Below are positions 24,001 to 35,477 of a stretch of DNA of 64,000 nt, piece after piece. Numbering within the stretch: position 1 is the stretch's first letter; the number at the start of each line of letters is the position of its first letter. Location of the stretch: the NCBI RefSeq assembly GCF_029867415.1, contig NW_026705222.1, positions 744,001-808,000 on the forward strand, in the 5' to 3' direction. A program made the position numbers and the translations under genes. The notes under the pieces are model-generated. The model searched no databases. It was not told the origin of the DNA and saw only the letters and a program-made list of their open reading frames with translations. The stretch comes from Vicia villosa. Its lineage: Eukaryota > Streptophyta > Magnoliopsida > Fabales > Fabaceae.

Positions 24001-26061
24001 TTCCACTGTAGTTAATGGTAATGGAAAGTATGGTACAGCAGTGAATCCTTTGAACACTTTCATCTATGGTACATGAAATACAGGGTGTATACGAGCTGTC
24101 TCCGGTAATTGGAGCTTATGAGCTACATCACCAATTTTGTCAATGATACTGAATGGACCAAAGTACCTCATCCCTAACTTGTTGTTTTTTTTCAAAGCTA
24201 TGGAAGATTGTCTATATTGTTGCAACTTGACTAAAACTTGATCACCAATCTCCAAAGAAACATTGTTTCTTTTCTTATCATCATTGGCCTTCATCACTTG
24301 TCGAGCGCTCCTCAAATTCTTTTTCAACTCGATTAAAATTCTATCTCTTTCAATTAACTGTTGTTGCAGCTCCATAAGATCAGCATTGCTAACATTATAA
24401 CGAGTTAACATAGGAGGTTCTCTCCCATATAAAGCTTTGAATGACGACATTCCCAAACTTGAATGCAACGCGGTGTTATACCACAGTTTGGCCCAGGTGA
24501 GAGATTTGGACCAAGCCATTGGGTTCTTGAAATAAAACACCTCAAATACATTTCTAAACACTTATTAACAGCTTCTGACTATCCATCCGTTTGAGGATGA
24601 TAAGCTGAGCTCGTCACTAAAGTTTTGCCCTGTAATTGGAATAAGTGCTGCTAAAATTTACTCGTGAATATCTTATCTCTTTCGGATACTATTGACTTAG
24701 GCATTCCATGTAGCTTAACCATATTGTGCATAAATGTCTCAACAACTATCTTACTAGAGTAATCAGATTTCAAAGGCATAGAATGTGCATACTTACTTAG
24801 TCTATCCGCTACTACCATGATCACAGTAAAACCAGAAGAAGGGGTAAGCCAGTAATAAAGTCCATTGCAATATCCTCCCATAACTGTCCAGGAATCGGAA
24901 ATGGCTGCAAGAGGCATGCATAAGGGGTATTGACATACTTAGCTTGTTGACAGATGATACAAGCTTTAATGAATTTCTACACATGTTGTCTCATATTAGG
25001 CCAATAAAACTGAGACGCAACCCTTGCAAGATTTCTGGTCACTCCCGCATATCCCCTAATAAGTGTGTCGTGATATTCCTTGAGAATGTTTTGAATCCAA
25101 CTACTCTCAACAGGAACTACCAATCTATGTTTCCAATATAAGAAGCCATCTTTCACAACATAATGATCACTATTCAGATTACTAGCAAGGCATTGTTGTA
25201 CTATTAATTGCAAAGGCTCATCCTCAGTGATTTATTTCTTTAATTCCTCTAAAAACTCACACTCCGGTGATGATAAAGATAATGACATCATTCTGGATAT
25301 TGCATAAGCTGCTTGATTATCCTTTCCGGGCTTGTATTCGATTTGGAAATCAAATCCAATGAATTTATGAAGCCAAGCTTGCTGCTCCGTTGGAGAGATT
25401 GATCTAACAAACTTTTCAAGCTCTTTTGGTTTGTTCTTAGAATGAATTCATGACCAAGTAAGTAGTGTCTGAAATTAGCTAATGTTATTGTGATAGCGTA
25501 AATCTCTCGTGTATAAGCAGATTGTAACTACATCCTTAGGGCCATCTTCTTAGAAAAGAAAGCTATGGGGTGCCCTCCTTGACTTAGCACTGCTCCCACC
25601 CCTCTACTAGAGGCATCCGTCTCAAGTATAAACACTTGTGAAAAATCTGGTAACACTAAAACAGGTGCTGAAGTGATTGCAATTTGTAACTACTCAATAT
25701 CTCTTTGAGTATTTTCATCCCACGTAAAAGCATCTTTGTTCAAAAGATTAGTGAAAGGGTCGGCTATGGTCGCATAGGATTTAATAAATATTCTATAATA
25801 TCCAGCGAGCCCAAGAAATCCTCGTAATTTTTTCAAATTTGTTGGAATAAGCCAATCTAACACAGCTTGCACATTTGTTCTATCCATTGATACACCAGCA
25901 CCAGAAACTATGTGACCAAGGTACTCACTTCAGACAAGCCAAATGAACATTTAAGGAGTTTTGCATACAATACATTCTGATTTAGGATTTGAAACAAAAT
26001 TTCTACATGTTTCAAATGTGTCTTCCATGAAGAAATATAAACTAGTATATCATCAAAGAAC
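24001..26061 (-). pseudogene. Gypsy pol: RT end, RNase H and integrase
   Basis: Minus strand. It resumes RT at 26061 just after the ACTAG site, with a DDILVYISSW motif corresponding to the YxDD catalytic site. It continues with the GLAGYYRIFIKSYATIADPF thumb/connection and an RNase H stretch ([18 protein letters not shown]). The integrase zinc-binding region (KEYHDTLIRGYAGVTRNL) ends in FYWPNMRQHV, and the catalytic core (24917-24651) has TVIMVVADRLSKYAHSMP. The C-terminal barrel (24561-24064) ends RIHPVFHVP. Stops and frameshifts separate these blocks. The full set would convert element RNA to DNA and integrate it; this copy cannot. Confidence 0.88.
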
Positions 26062-26066
26062 ACTAG
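26062..26066. other. Target-site duplication ACTAG (left)
   Basis: Repeated at 30058-30062 on the other side of the solo LTR. Confidence 0.85.
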
Positions 26067-26910
26067 TGTAGCAGTGAAAATTTGAGACTAAAGTTATTGA
26101 TTGACTTAGCTCAGACATTTTAACAGAGTCGCCACCACCCTTTATTGTTTCCAAAGAAAATGGAAAAAAGAGCGAAATAAAATCCTAAGAAGTTTTTAAA
26201 ATCAAAACTAATAAAATAAACAGAGATCTTAGGTTCATGGGTTTGTTATGCAAGGGGAAAGTATTAACACCCCTCATATCTACGATATCCGTAGGAACCT
26301 CTTTGAAATATATATTTTTGTTGTTATTATAAAATGCATTTTGTATTTTTGTTTAAATAGAGCGCGAGGATGATATTTTTTTAAAAGTGAGCTTGATAAG
26401 ATACCGCATCTTAGGCCTACATACCCCTTAAGTGCAGTAGAGAGGTCAGAGCTTTTGTAGTTCCTCTTAAAAGGAAAATAAAAGGCCAAGTGGCAAAATC
26501 TTTTTGGGTGTTGAGCTTTAACAATACTCAACAGGTTTTTAAAATGTTAAGCTTTAACAATACAAAACCATTTTCAAAACAAGTGGGTGCAAAGCTTTAA
26601 CAATACTAAGCACAAAGTTAAAGAGTTAGAAAAAAGAGAGTGAGTACCTTGACAATTTTAGTCAATACAATTCTCATTCCTTTGGAGTGTTAGGAAACAC
26701 CTTAAGCAATCATTCATGGTGAATATCTCAAGTGACGTGTGTGATAACATGTGTATCATAAAGGTAAACAAGTGAGTATAACAAAGATATCAATGTATAA
26801 GACTCAAATGTGAAAGGTTTAAGGATAAAAGAATGTTTATACCTTCGAATTAATTCATGTATGAATGAATATGATGGATGAATATCTCATGCATGCAGGT
26901 AGTAAACAAT

Positions 26911-26939
26911 GTGTGTGTGTGTGTGTGTGTGTGTGTGTC

Positions 26940-27031
<92 letters not shown>
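26911..27031. repeat. (GT)14 followed by long (TA)n microsatellite
   Basis: A run of GT from 26911 to 26938 passes into TA repeats with few interruptions. It lies inside the 4.0 kb solo LTR. The ORFs across it on both strands are artefacts. Confidence 0.95.
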
Positions 27032-27033
<2 letters not shown>

Positions 27034-27582
27034 GGTAGTAATATAAACAAAGTATACCAAAAGGTTCAACAAATTATGTATATACAAGTATAGGGGTAAG
27101 TAAAGATCAAATTCACAAGTTATATTAACATAGTGAAGCTTAAAGATCATAAAATCAAAGGATTAGGGTTTTAGGGTTTTGTATGTACACCTAAACCTAA
27201 TTGATTTTAAAAGTTGATTTAAAAGGCCAAACCCTAAAAGAGGATTGATCTAAGGGAAACATGGTATCATCAAAGTTGATTTTAAACCTAGCCCTAAACG
27301 ACTCACACAAATTATAGACAAGATACTTGGTAAAAAATATTTAAAAGAAATGATTTTAAAAGCTTTAGAAAAGCATAAAATGACTTGTTTTTGATTTAAT
27401 TTTAAATGATCAAATAATGAATATTTTTGGAATTTTTAATTATATTCATAAAATATGTCCCATAAATAGGGAGTGTACAAAAAATCACTTAAAAATAAGT
27501 TGATTTATTATTTTAAATAAAATATCAAATTTGTAAAGAAAAGTGATAAAAACAAGTGATTGAAAATTAGTTTTGCACTTGG

Positions 27583-27646
27583 AATGGTTTGAACCCACAC
27601 CCTCTTGGTGATAGCTTAAAACCTTAGCCACTGGGCCAAGCACTAT
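27583..27646 (-). other. tRNA-like stretch in the solo LTR (A box and B box)
   Basis: On the minus strand TGGCCCAGTGG (27638-27628) fits a pol III A box, one base short, and GGTTCAAACCAT begins at 27595, a 43-base offset as in tRNAs. CTTGG and CCAAG near the two ends could pair. No good anticodon arm or CCA-type end is seen, so it is a tRNA-derived remnant or a mimic rather than a working tRNA. Confidence 0.5.
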
Positions 27647-27734
27647 TGAGAATCATTAGGCCCTTTCCAATAATAAAATAGTAAGACAAGTTCTAAATGG
27701 AAAAAATGAAAATTATTCCACAAAGTTGCAAAAA

Positions 27735-27802
27735 GGGGGAATTGAACCCACACCCTTTGTACCAAAGCCTTAAACGTATACCCTTACCATTAGATCAAAC
27801 AA
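27735..27802 (-). other. Second tRNA-like stretch in the same LTR
   Basis: The minus strand reads TGATCTAATGGTAAGGG (A-box-like, from 27797) and later GTGGGTTCAATTCCCC (a T-arm-like B box from about 27750). The T arm pairs well, but the box spacing is longer than standard (about 49). It has the same orientation as the first stretch and as the LTR. Confidence 0.5.
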
Positions 27803-30062
27803 TTTAGTCATTTTGTAAATGCATTACATTAAACATAAAATAAAACAAGTCCATGAATTTGAAAAATGGACTTCATCTTCTTCGTTGTGTTTATGGTTAC
27901 TGTAACTTTTTTACAAAAAATGGCAAAATTGCAAAAGCTTCTAATCTTAACCAAATTAAAAAGTATAAAAACCAAACTTGCTTATTTGTTTGAGAGGAAT
28001 TCAAATATGTTATTACTTTTAATTAATATACACTCTATAATTCAAATTTTTCTGCAAAAAGTATGAACCCTAAAACTTCAAAATTAAACTAAATGACATA
28101 TACAAATGATAAATGACAACTAATATGAGGTTAATTATCCTTACATGATTTTAAATAATATGGTATCGAGTTTTAACCAAAAGGATACAAAAATAAAGGA
28201 GTTTGAGTTTTGAAAGTTTACCTCTGAAGTTGAAAATCGAAACTTGGATTAATGAACTTCCTGAAGTGAAATTATGATCTGAATAGCTTCCTTGGACCTT
28301 ATTGAAGCTAATGGAATGATTAATTGGCTTTGAGAGTGCTTAAATTTTTCTTTTCAGTTTGAGTTTCAAGTGATGGAAGTTGAAAATGGAAGATGGTGTT
28401 TGAGTTGTTACAGTTGCAATGTTATGGTTGCTATAGCTTCTATATGGTATATATGAGGTGTTTGGATGGTTAGTTTGCAAAGAACTTGAAAGAAATTGAA
28501 AATTTGCAAATTTATGCAAAGTGGAAAAATGGAGTTTCAAGTGAGGTAGTGACTTTGGAGATTTTTGTGTCTTTGATTTCTGAAGCAAAGACCTCTATTT
28601 ATAGGCATAATTTGTGTTTTTTGTGTGTGTGTGTGGGGGGGGGGGAATCAGATCAAAAAGTTGCTTCAAACTCAAGTTGACTTGTTTTGCTTCTTTGTGA
28701 AGAAACCTTGAAAATCATGGTTCTAATGGTACTTGTAAAGCTTTAAACGTAACTTAGGGAGGCTTTTCTGAGTTTTAGATGGTTGCTTGTTGGGTTTGTG
28801 TTGCTTTTGGTGCAGAAGAAACAATTTGGAAGCTCCAAGCAAGAGTTTTTGGTGATTAAAGTCACTTTTCAAGAATGGAAGTCATGACTTTATGCTTGAA
28901 ATGGAATGATTCAATGGGCAAAGATCAAAACACTTGGACAATGGCTCAAGAGAGTGTGTAAACAAGGATTATGCCGATTTGAATGGGATTTGCAAACTTG
29001 GTTCGTCATGTTCATGATTTGAATTCAAGTGTTATGGTGCCCTCTTCATAAATTCATATCTCTTAGCTCAAGCATGAGATTTTTGTGCTATAGGACTCTT
29101 TAGAAATCTTATAACTTTGGTGTTGGAAGCTTCCTCAAATTCATTTTGTATCTTGGTGAAAATTGGTCACAAAGTTGGAAGAAATCTAGTTTCAAACACT
29201 TTGAAATTTTTTCTAAGTATTGGATGAAACTTCATGAGCCCATATCTCTAAAATGGTTGATTTTTTGGGAAAAAGTTATTTCTGGAAAAGTTATGGTTTG
29301 GATTGATATCTTCAACTTTCATGTTGGAAGTTTTTCCAAATTCCTCTTAGATCTTGATGTTCCAAATTGGTGCCTTATATGCATAAAACACTTAGAAAAT
29401 TCTAAGTTTTCCAATTTTGACTTTTGTTGACTTTTTTATTCTTGATTGATTTTCTTGATTTTTCTTGATAAAAATGACTTTAATAATCATATATTCATGA
29501 TTTTGATCTTCAAAAGTTCATGGTTGACCAAATTTCTTAAAAGTCAGAGGTGATCTTGTATAGTTGACTTTATCCAAATGAATTGCATTTGTGTAGATAT
29601 CAATTGAATCAAATTCTTCCAATCCAATTAATGATGTGAGTGGATTATAATGAAGTATTTGAGATCCTTGAATCATGATTCGAGCCATGGAGTCATTTAC
29701 TGATTAAAAGTCAACTCTCCAAAGGAATTAGGTCAAAAATCCTAATTTAAGCACCAGATGAAATTGAAGGTTGTTGACTTTGAATTGAGTGACATTTGGA
29801 CTTGGGTTTTGATGAGGGGACCCACTTGAGCATATGAGGATGTTTTAGCTCCTTTGTGGACCTCAAACTCTAATTTTCCCGAGTCTCCTAATCAATCACC
29901 AACATTGAGGAACAAGCAATAAACACAAATCTTTTTTTTGTATATTTTTGGTTAGCAAATGATATATGAACAATTAAGATGATGGAAATAATGATGATTA
30001 TGATCTCACTACTCCCAACTGGGGTGGGATCTCAGGGTCAAAAATTGGGGTACAACAACTAG

Positions 30063-30394
30063 AACACAATTCTTTAACAATGGTTGGAATAACTGATTCA
30101 TAAGTCTTTGGAATGTGGCTGGGGAATTTTTAAGCCCGAAGGGAATCACCAACCATTCGTAATGGCCTTGGTGAGTTCTAAAAGTCATTTTCTGCCTGTC
30201 CTCTTGCTTGAGAAGTATCTGATGATAACCAGAACAAAGATCAAGCTTAGAGAAAATTTTTGCTCCATATAACTCATCAAGTAGTTCATCCACGATAGGC
30301 ATGGGAAAACTGTCCTTGATAGTTAAGGCATTCAAAGCCCAATAATCCGTACAACATCACCAAGTTCCATATTTCTTTTTTACCAAAATAATTG
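30063..30394 (-). pseudogene. Gypsy RT, N-terminal half
   Basis: Minus strand: ALNALTIKDSFPMPIVDELL, then LFSKLDLxSGYHQI-type palm, FRTHQGHYEWLVIPFGLKN and SPATFQRLMNQLF. This block ends at 30063 with the codons before the YxDD motif, which continues at 26061 beyond the solo LTR. To the right, ILVKKK is the join to 35478. A clean RT core interrupted by two insertions only ~330 bp apart. Confidence 0.9.
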
Positions 30395-30399
30395 GATAT
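30395..30399. other. Target-site duplication GATAT (left)
   Basis: Repeated at 35473-35477 after the 5.1 kb LTR. Confidence 0.85.
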
Positions 30400-32925
30400 T
30401 GTCATACCCCAATTTTTGACCTAAGATACCACCTCATATCATTGCATATGCATCATTTGCATCTCTAACAAACTGCATAGCTTGTGTTTGTTACTTGTGA
30501 CTCAGCAGGATTTAATCAGGAAATCACTCATCAGTACAAGTAACAATCAATTAGGGTTTTGTTCTCCCTTCATCTCAAAAGAACTATCTTCATCAACAAT
30601 CAACAGTTGGTCCTCAGAGATTCATTTCAACAAGCTCAAAGACTTTGAATCGACTGAATTAGGGTTTTGACTGAAGACAGCATACTCTTGACTTTTGCTC
30701 AGAATTTGACCTAATGACTTGGGACATGACCTCAAGGCCCCAAGTGAATCATTTTGACCTAATCCATTGGCTCAGAACATCTCCTATACAAAGATTGATC
30801 AGACAAATCCTCAGAATTAGGGTTTTGAACTATCAGGGACTGAAATCAGGGATCACATTTGGGAAACCCTAAAAATCCCCAGGAAGTCAATCAAAGGCTT
30901 CAATCATCTTCAAATAATCCCTATGACAATATACAATGGAAATTGTATCTCAATTCAAGATCCACAGGCATCAATTTCATCAGGTCGACAATTAGGGTTT
31001 TTGACCTAATTCACTGAACAACTGACTTTTTAATCAGGACATGGCACCACAACTCAAACTATGATTCAATATCCTCTAATGCCTCAATATGATCCATTCA
31101 TACCATTCATTTGATGAGGATAGCCTGTTTCATTTGAAATCTCCAGAAACGCGATTCGTCTGAAAAAGTCAACTGTACAAAATCACCATTGACTTTTGGG
31201 GAATTTTGGTCAACCATGACTTTTGAAGTTTTGAATCATCAATATATGATATGAGAAGTCATTTGATCAAGGAAAATCAAGAAAATCAATCAAGAATCAA
31301 AAGTCAAAAATTTGACTTTTCATACTTAGAAAATTTTTCTAAGTGTTTTTCATGGTTTTTTCCAAACTTTGGAAGGGAATTTCTCAAAATTTCACCTACA
31401 AACTGAAAAAAACTTCCAACATGAAAGTTGTAGATTTTGATCCAATAAACAACTTTGACACATATAAATTTTTTCCATAAGATCAACCATTTAAGAGATA
31501 TGGTGCTTCAAAGTTGGTACTTTTTGAAAATTTCACTTAAAACTTCATTTTCTTCAAAGTTCATGGATCTTTTTCACCCATTTCCTTAAAGGTCTTGAAG
31601 AAACTTTCAACTAGGGTTTTGAAGTGTGTAACATGAGCTTTCCAAAATGTCCAAGAGCATGAAAAAATATGGAGTGTAGCTATGGTTTTGAATTTTGCCA
31701 TTAGTGAACTTTTCACTTGAAATTTCAAGTCATTTTGCCAAAGTTATGAACCAAATTGCCAAATGGACCAAGTAATGATGCATAGAGGCAATAATTGGAG
31801 ATATTTTTTCTGATTTGAGACAGATGGGAAAGAGATAAGAAGCTTGGCCAAAATAACCATGGTTTAGTTACTTTAACCATTTGCATTTAATGTGAAAGAT
31901 TCCATTTTATCTCTTAAGCCAAATCACCATTCTTTGAGCAAGTTGCAAAGCTTTGTATTCAGAATCCATGGCCTATAAATAGAGGTCATTACCTCATTCA
32001 AAATCACACCAAAACCTCATAATCATAGGTTTTCTCTCTTCTTTCTTAAGTTACAAGTTTCATGAGTTTCAAAGAGGGAGAATTGCAATTTCCATCTCTT
32101 GCAATTTCTAAGCAAAGTGAGGGTTCTAACATCCCATAAACATCAAATGTGAAGTGTTTGATCCATCCACACACCCCAAAAACACCCAAAACTCAGAATC
32201 ACTACCTCACTTCCATAATTGCATAACCTAAGCCTTATCATGCCAAAATCAATTCCAGGTCATTTCTATCCAAACTAACACTTCAAACACCATCCATATA
32301 CTTCATATGAACTATCCAAACAATCATCATCAACCTGAAACATCAGAATCATCAAGCTCGATTCTCACTTGCTCCTACTGCAGATCGGGTTCCACCAACT
32401 GATCCAGATGTTTTCAATCCACTCCAAGCATCCAGACACCTTCCATATGGTCCATTGAAGCTATCCAGATCATCAAACAACTTCTGTAACACCTCTACTG
32501 CAGAATTCGATTCCCAGTTTGGCCGTTTTTGAAGGTAAGTCACTTGAACTTCAAACTCATATTTGCACGCATCATAAATGAAATATTGCTTTGCCATCAT
32601 GTTTCTGCATACATATGGATCATTAACCCTCAATCAATTGCATCATAACTTGCACATACACGATTTCAGATTGAATCATAGAATTAGGGTTCTTCGTGTT
32701 CATCAGAAAATTAACCATCTTAGAGCAAAAATAAATGAAATTAAATGGTACCATCATGTTCCTGGTGAAAAATCGAGCAAGATAGGCTATTCACTTGATC
32801 AAAACAACACAGTTTTAGAGATTTTCAAATTTCAGTTGGGATTGTGTTCTTGGCGCGTTTTTTGGTTCAGAAATTTCAAATATCAATTTCAAAATATAAT
32901 TAAATGAACGCGTATGTTTAACAAG

Positions 32926-32995
32926 CCACAAGCGTGGCTCAGTTGGTCCATGTTTTGGTCTGCAAGCGTGGGTGCGTGGGTTCAAACCCTTGTGG
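32926..32995 (+). other. tRNA-like stretch in the 5.1 kb LTR
   Basis: TGGCTCAGTTGG at 32935-32946 is a perfect A box. GGTTCAAACCC at 32979-32989 fits the B box, with the exact 44-base offset of a tRNA. CCACAAG (32926-32932) and CTTGTGG (32989-32995) pair over seven bases and close the structure. The D stem does not pair, so this is not a working tRNA. It is in the sense direction of the LTR. Confidence 0.55.
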
Positions 32996-33459
32996 AGACA
33001 AAACCAATTTTTTAGCACCTATTTTCTTTCATTTTCTTCACAACTTTAACATTTAATTTAACCAATCAAATTAATTTATTTTCTCTTCATTTTTTACACA
33101 CCTCTTATTTAATATACATATTTTGACAATATCAAAAAAAATCACAAAAAAAGATTTATTTAATGTGTTTTTAATTAGGTTTAAAATGATACATTTTAAG
33201 TGTTTTTAAATACTTTAAATATTGTTTTTCATTTAATTTTCAAACCTAATCACTTGTAAATACTTTTTTGATCAAACCCTAATCACTTAGGTCTTAATTA
33301 AAACATTAAAACTTGTTTTAAACTTAATTAAGTTGACTTTTGTCAAATTCAAATCGTTTTAAAGCGAGCGATCGCGATTCTTTTCAAAAAACGATAAACC
33401 ATTTCTTTTTGAAATTATTGATTAAATCTTTTTAATTGATCAAATGATTTTCAAAACGA

Positions 33460-34070
33460 AGTGGGGCCTCTCGAATATTAGAGAGTATAAGACCCACTCT
33501 TTTTTTTCCTTTTACAGTTTTTCTTTGTACAGAAAACTTTTTCAAAACAATACTTTTCAAACTGTTTTTTAAAACAATAAATCTCACATCTTTTTTTTCA
33601 AAACCATCCACCCTGTTTTATGTAAATAAAACAGGGGCCTCTCGAATATTAGAGAGTGTAAGTCCCATTTCTTTTCTTTTTTGTACAGTTTTTCTTCAAA
33701 CAGAATAAACTCTTTCAAAACAAATCTTCAAACAGTTTTTCAAAAGCGAAACCTCGCGTCTGTAAATAAACAATCAACGATGTTTTGTAAATACCACGGG
33801 CCTCCACGTAGGTATAAGTCCCAAGCCCTTTTGTACATACCCATTCCTGTACATGAAATTAGGTATTTCATTGTACACACACATTTTTGTACATATCTTA
33901 ATTTGTTTTTTAACTTTGAATAACAAACCAAAAATGAAGGTTTCTTTAAATCTTCCCAAAAATATACCATGGGCCTCCATGTAGGTATAAGTCCCAAGCC
34001 TTTGTAAATACCTGTTTACATAGCTTTGAATAAATTCAAGTGGACCTCTCCCCGAGTATGAGTCCCGAGC
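33460..34070 (+). repeat. Dispersed short repeats in the 5.1 kb LTR
   Basis: Two copies of a GGGGCCTCTCGAATATTAGA block (near 33463 and 33630). Further on, there are several copies of a GGGCCTCCACGTAGGTATAA-like block followed by GTCCCAAGCC (33800, 33970, 34040). No coding function; typical internal structure of Ogre LTRs. Confidence 0.75.
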
Positions 34071-34359
34071 CCCTGTGTATACAAATGGATCATGCTTACA
34101 GGTATATTTCCTTCATAAACTCCATTATATACACACACTTTGTCATATATATATAATTGTTCATACCTGTTCATGTTTGTTCATACTTGTTCATGTTTGT
34201 TCATATGTGTGATATGTGTGCTTGTTCAACTTAGTACAACACTAGGTTCCCCATAGCCTCCTATTGGGCTTCGTGCAAAGAATCTCCACTAGTTTAGGTT
34301 AGGACATAGAGTATGGTTTCCCGGTGAAATCGCTCTAAGAGCTCAAACCAACTATACCA

Positions 34360-34525
34360 TGCCTCCCCTTGGGCTTTGTACAAACGAGTGACCCTCCCAT
34401 AGCCTCCTCTTGGGCTTACAATGCAAGGACCCTGGATTGTCCCTCCCATAGCCTCCTCTTGGGCTTACAATGCAAGGACCCTTGGATAGCCTCCTCTTGG
34501 GCTTCGTACAAGGACCCACGGGCTT
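34360..34525 (+). repeat. Tandem repeat, CCCATAGCCTCCTCTTGGGC unit
   Basis: About four units of 30-58 bp containing AGCCTCCTCTTGGGCTT and GCAAGGACCC. The ORFs on both strands here are by-products. Confidence 0.8.
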
Positions 34526-34629
34526 CTTATAAGCATCCCCCAATATCCAAATCAAAATACCCTAGGAGATTAGACATTTTTCATCTCTATACTAGGAGTA
34601 TCTCTTATATATCATCACAAACAATCAAT

Positions 34630-34860
34630 CAATCAAACTTTTTTGCCACAAGGCTGGCTAATCAATCAAATTTCTTTTTGCCACAAGGCTGGCTAATCAA
34701 TCAAACTGTTTTACCACCGTACTGGATGATTAATCAAAGTTTTTGTCACAAGGCTGACTTCATTGAAACTTTTGCCACAAGGCTGGCTGATTAATCAAAA
34801 CTTTTTGTCACAAGGCTGACTTCATTGAAAGTTTTTGCCACAAGGCTGGTTAAACAAACA
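34630..34860 (+). repeat. Tandem repeat, GCCACAAGGCTGGCTAATCA unit
   Basis: Six or seven imperfect units of 30-40 bp, each with CACAAGGCTG followed by AATCAATCAAA- or TTCATTGAAA-type sequence. Confidence 0.85.
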
Positions 34861-35472
34861 AAAATCAAATGGATGTATGTGATGATATAGATTAGATACA
34901 TCTAGCATTTAGACGACATTTGTCTATTTTCCTTTGCTTCCACTAGCATAAGTGGGAACTACGATTGCTCTGACTTTCTCAACATCCCTTTGAGAATACG
35001 TAGGCACAAGGTCGATCCTTGGAGAGCAAAATAAAACAAAACTTCTCCCTCAAACCATTCAAACCTTAGCACCCGTAGACCCCGAGCTACAGATGCTCTG
35101 ATTCCCTCTAGGGGATATGTATGCAGAGGATCGCGATGATCTTTGCGAGCATAATCAAACAAACACCTTAGGTCCCACCTATTCCACAAGAACCTCCACC
35201 ATAACATGGAATGAAAAACAAAGCAAAGAAACCTATAGAGTACTATAGATACGTTGGGTGCTAATACCTTCCCTTCGTATAACCAACCCTCTTACCCAAG
35301 ATCTCTCCCCCCCACTTTTTAGGTTATTGCAGCTTTTTTCCTTTTCCTCCTTTGGAAATAATAAAAAGTTTGGTCCGTACAAAAGAAAAATCATTTTTTT
35401 TGAGCACTCGAGCCCAAAGAAGGCATCAGGTGTCTCATCCCGAAAAAGGACAAACGATTTTTCCCCGCGACA

Positions 35473-35477
35473 GATAT
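35473..35477. other. Target-site duplication GATAT (right)
   Basis: Matches 30395-30399. Confidence 0.85.

Larger units (their letters stand above)
26067..30057 (-). mobile_element. Ogre-type solo LTR, 3.99 kb
   Basis: A TG...CA block whose minus strand begins TGTTGTACCCCAATTTTTGA, the same style as the other Ogre LTRs in the window, and ends ...TGCTACA. It has no coding content and perfect ACTAG duplications at its ends. The interrupted gypsy RT reads through when it is removed. It contains a GT/AT microsatellite, a short GCTTTAACAATAC repeat cluster (26515-26660), and two tRNA-like stretches in the LTR sense direction. Confidence 0.88.
30400..35472 (+). mobile_element. Ogre-type solo LTR, 5.07 kb
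   Basis: It starts TGTCATACCCCAATTTTTGA and ends CCCCGCGACA, with a perfect GATAT duplication outside. There is no gag or pol. The start motif matches the LTR of Ogre element 1 at 18519, but on the plus strand. It is rich in internal repeats (33460-34070, 34360-34520, 34630-34860) and holds a tRNA-like stretch at 32926-32995. Removing it with one GATAT joins the gypsy linker ...QPSLSPFSY to PIILVKKK in frame. Confidence 0.9.

Noticed and set aside
26850..27150. ORFs over the GT/TA microsatellite
   Set aside because: Pure simple-sequence translation (Tyr-Ile, Cys-Val or His-Thr runs).
28629..28646. The GT run followed by a G run as a regulatory G-quadruplex
   Set aside because: A single G homopolymer in a solo LTR; too little to support a structure or function.
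32926..32995. A functional tRNA gene
   Set aside because: A and B boxes fit, but the D stem does not pair and the acceptor numbering is off by two, so a working tRNA is not supported.
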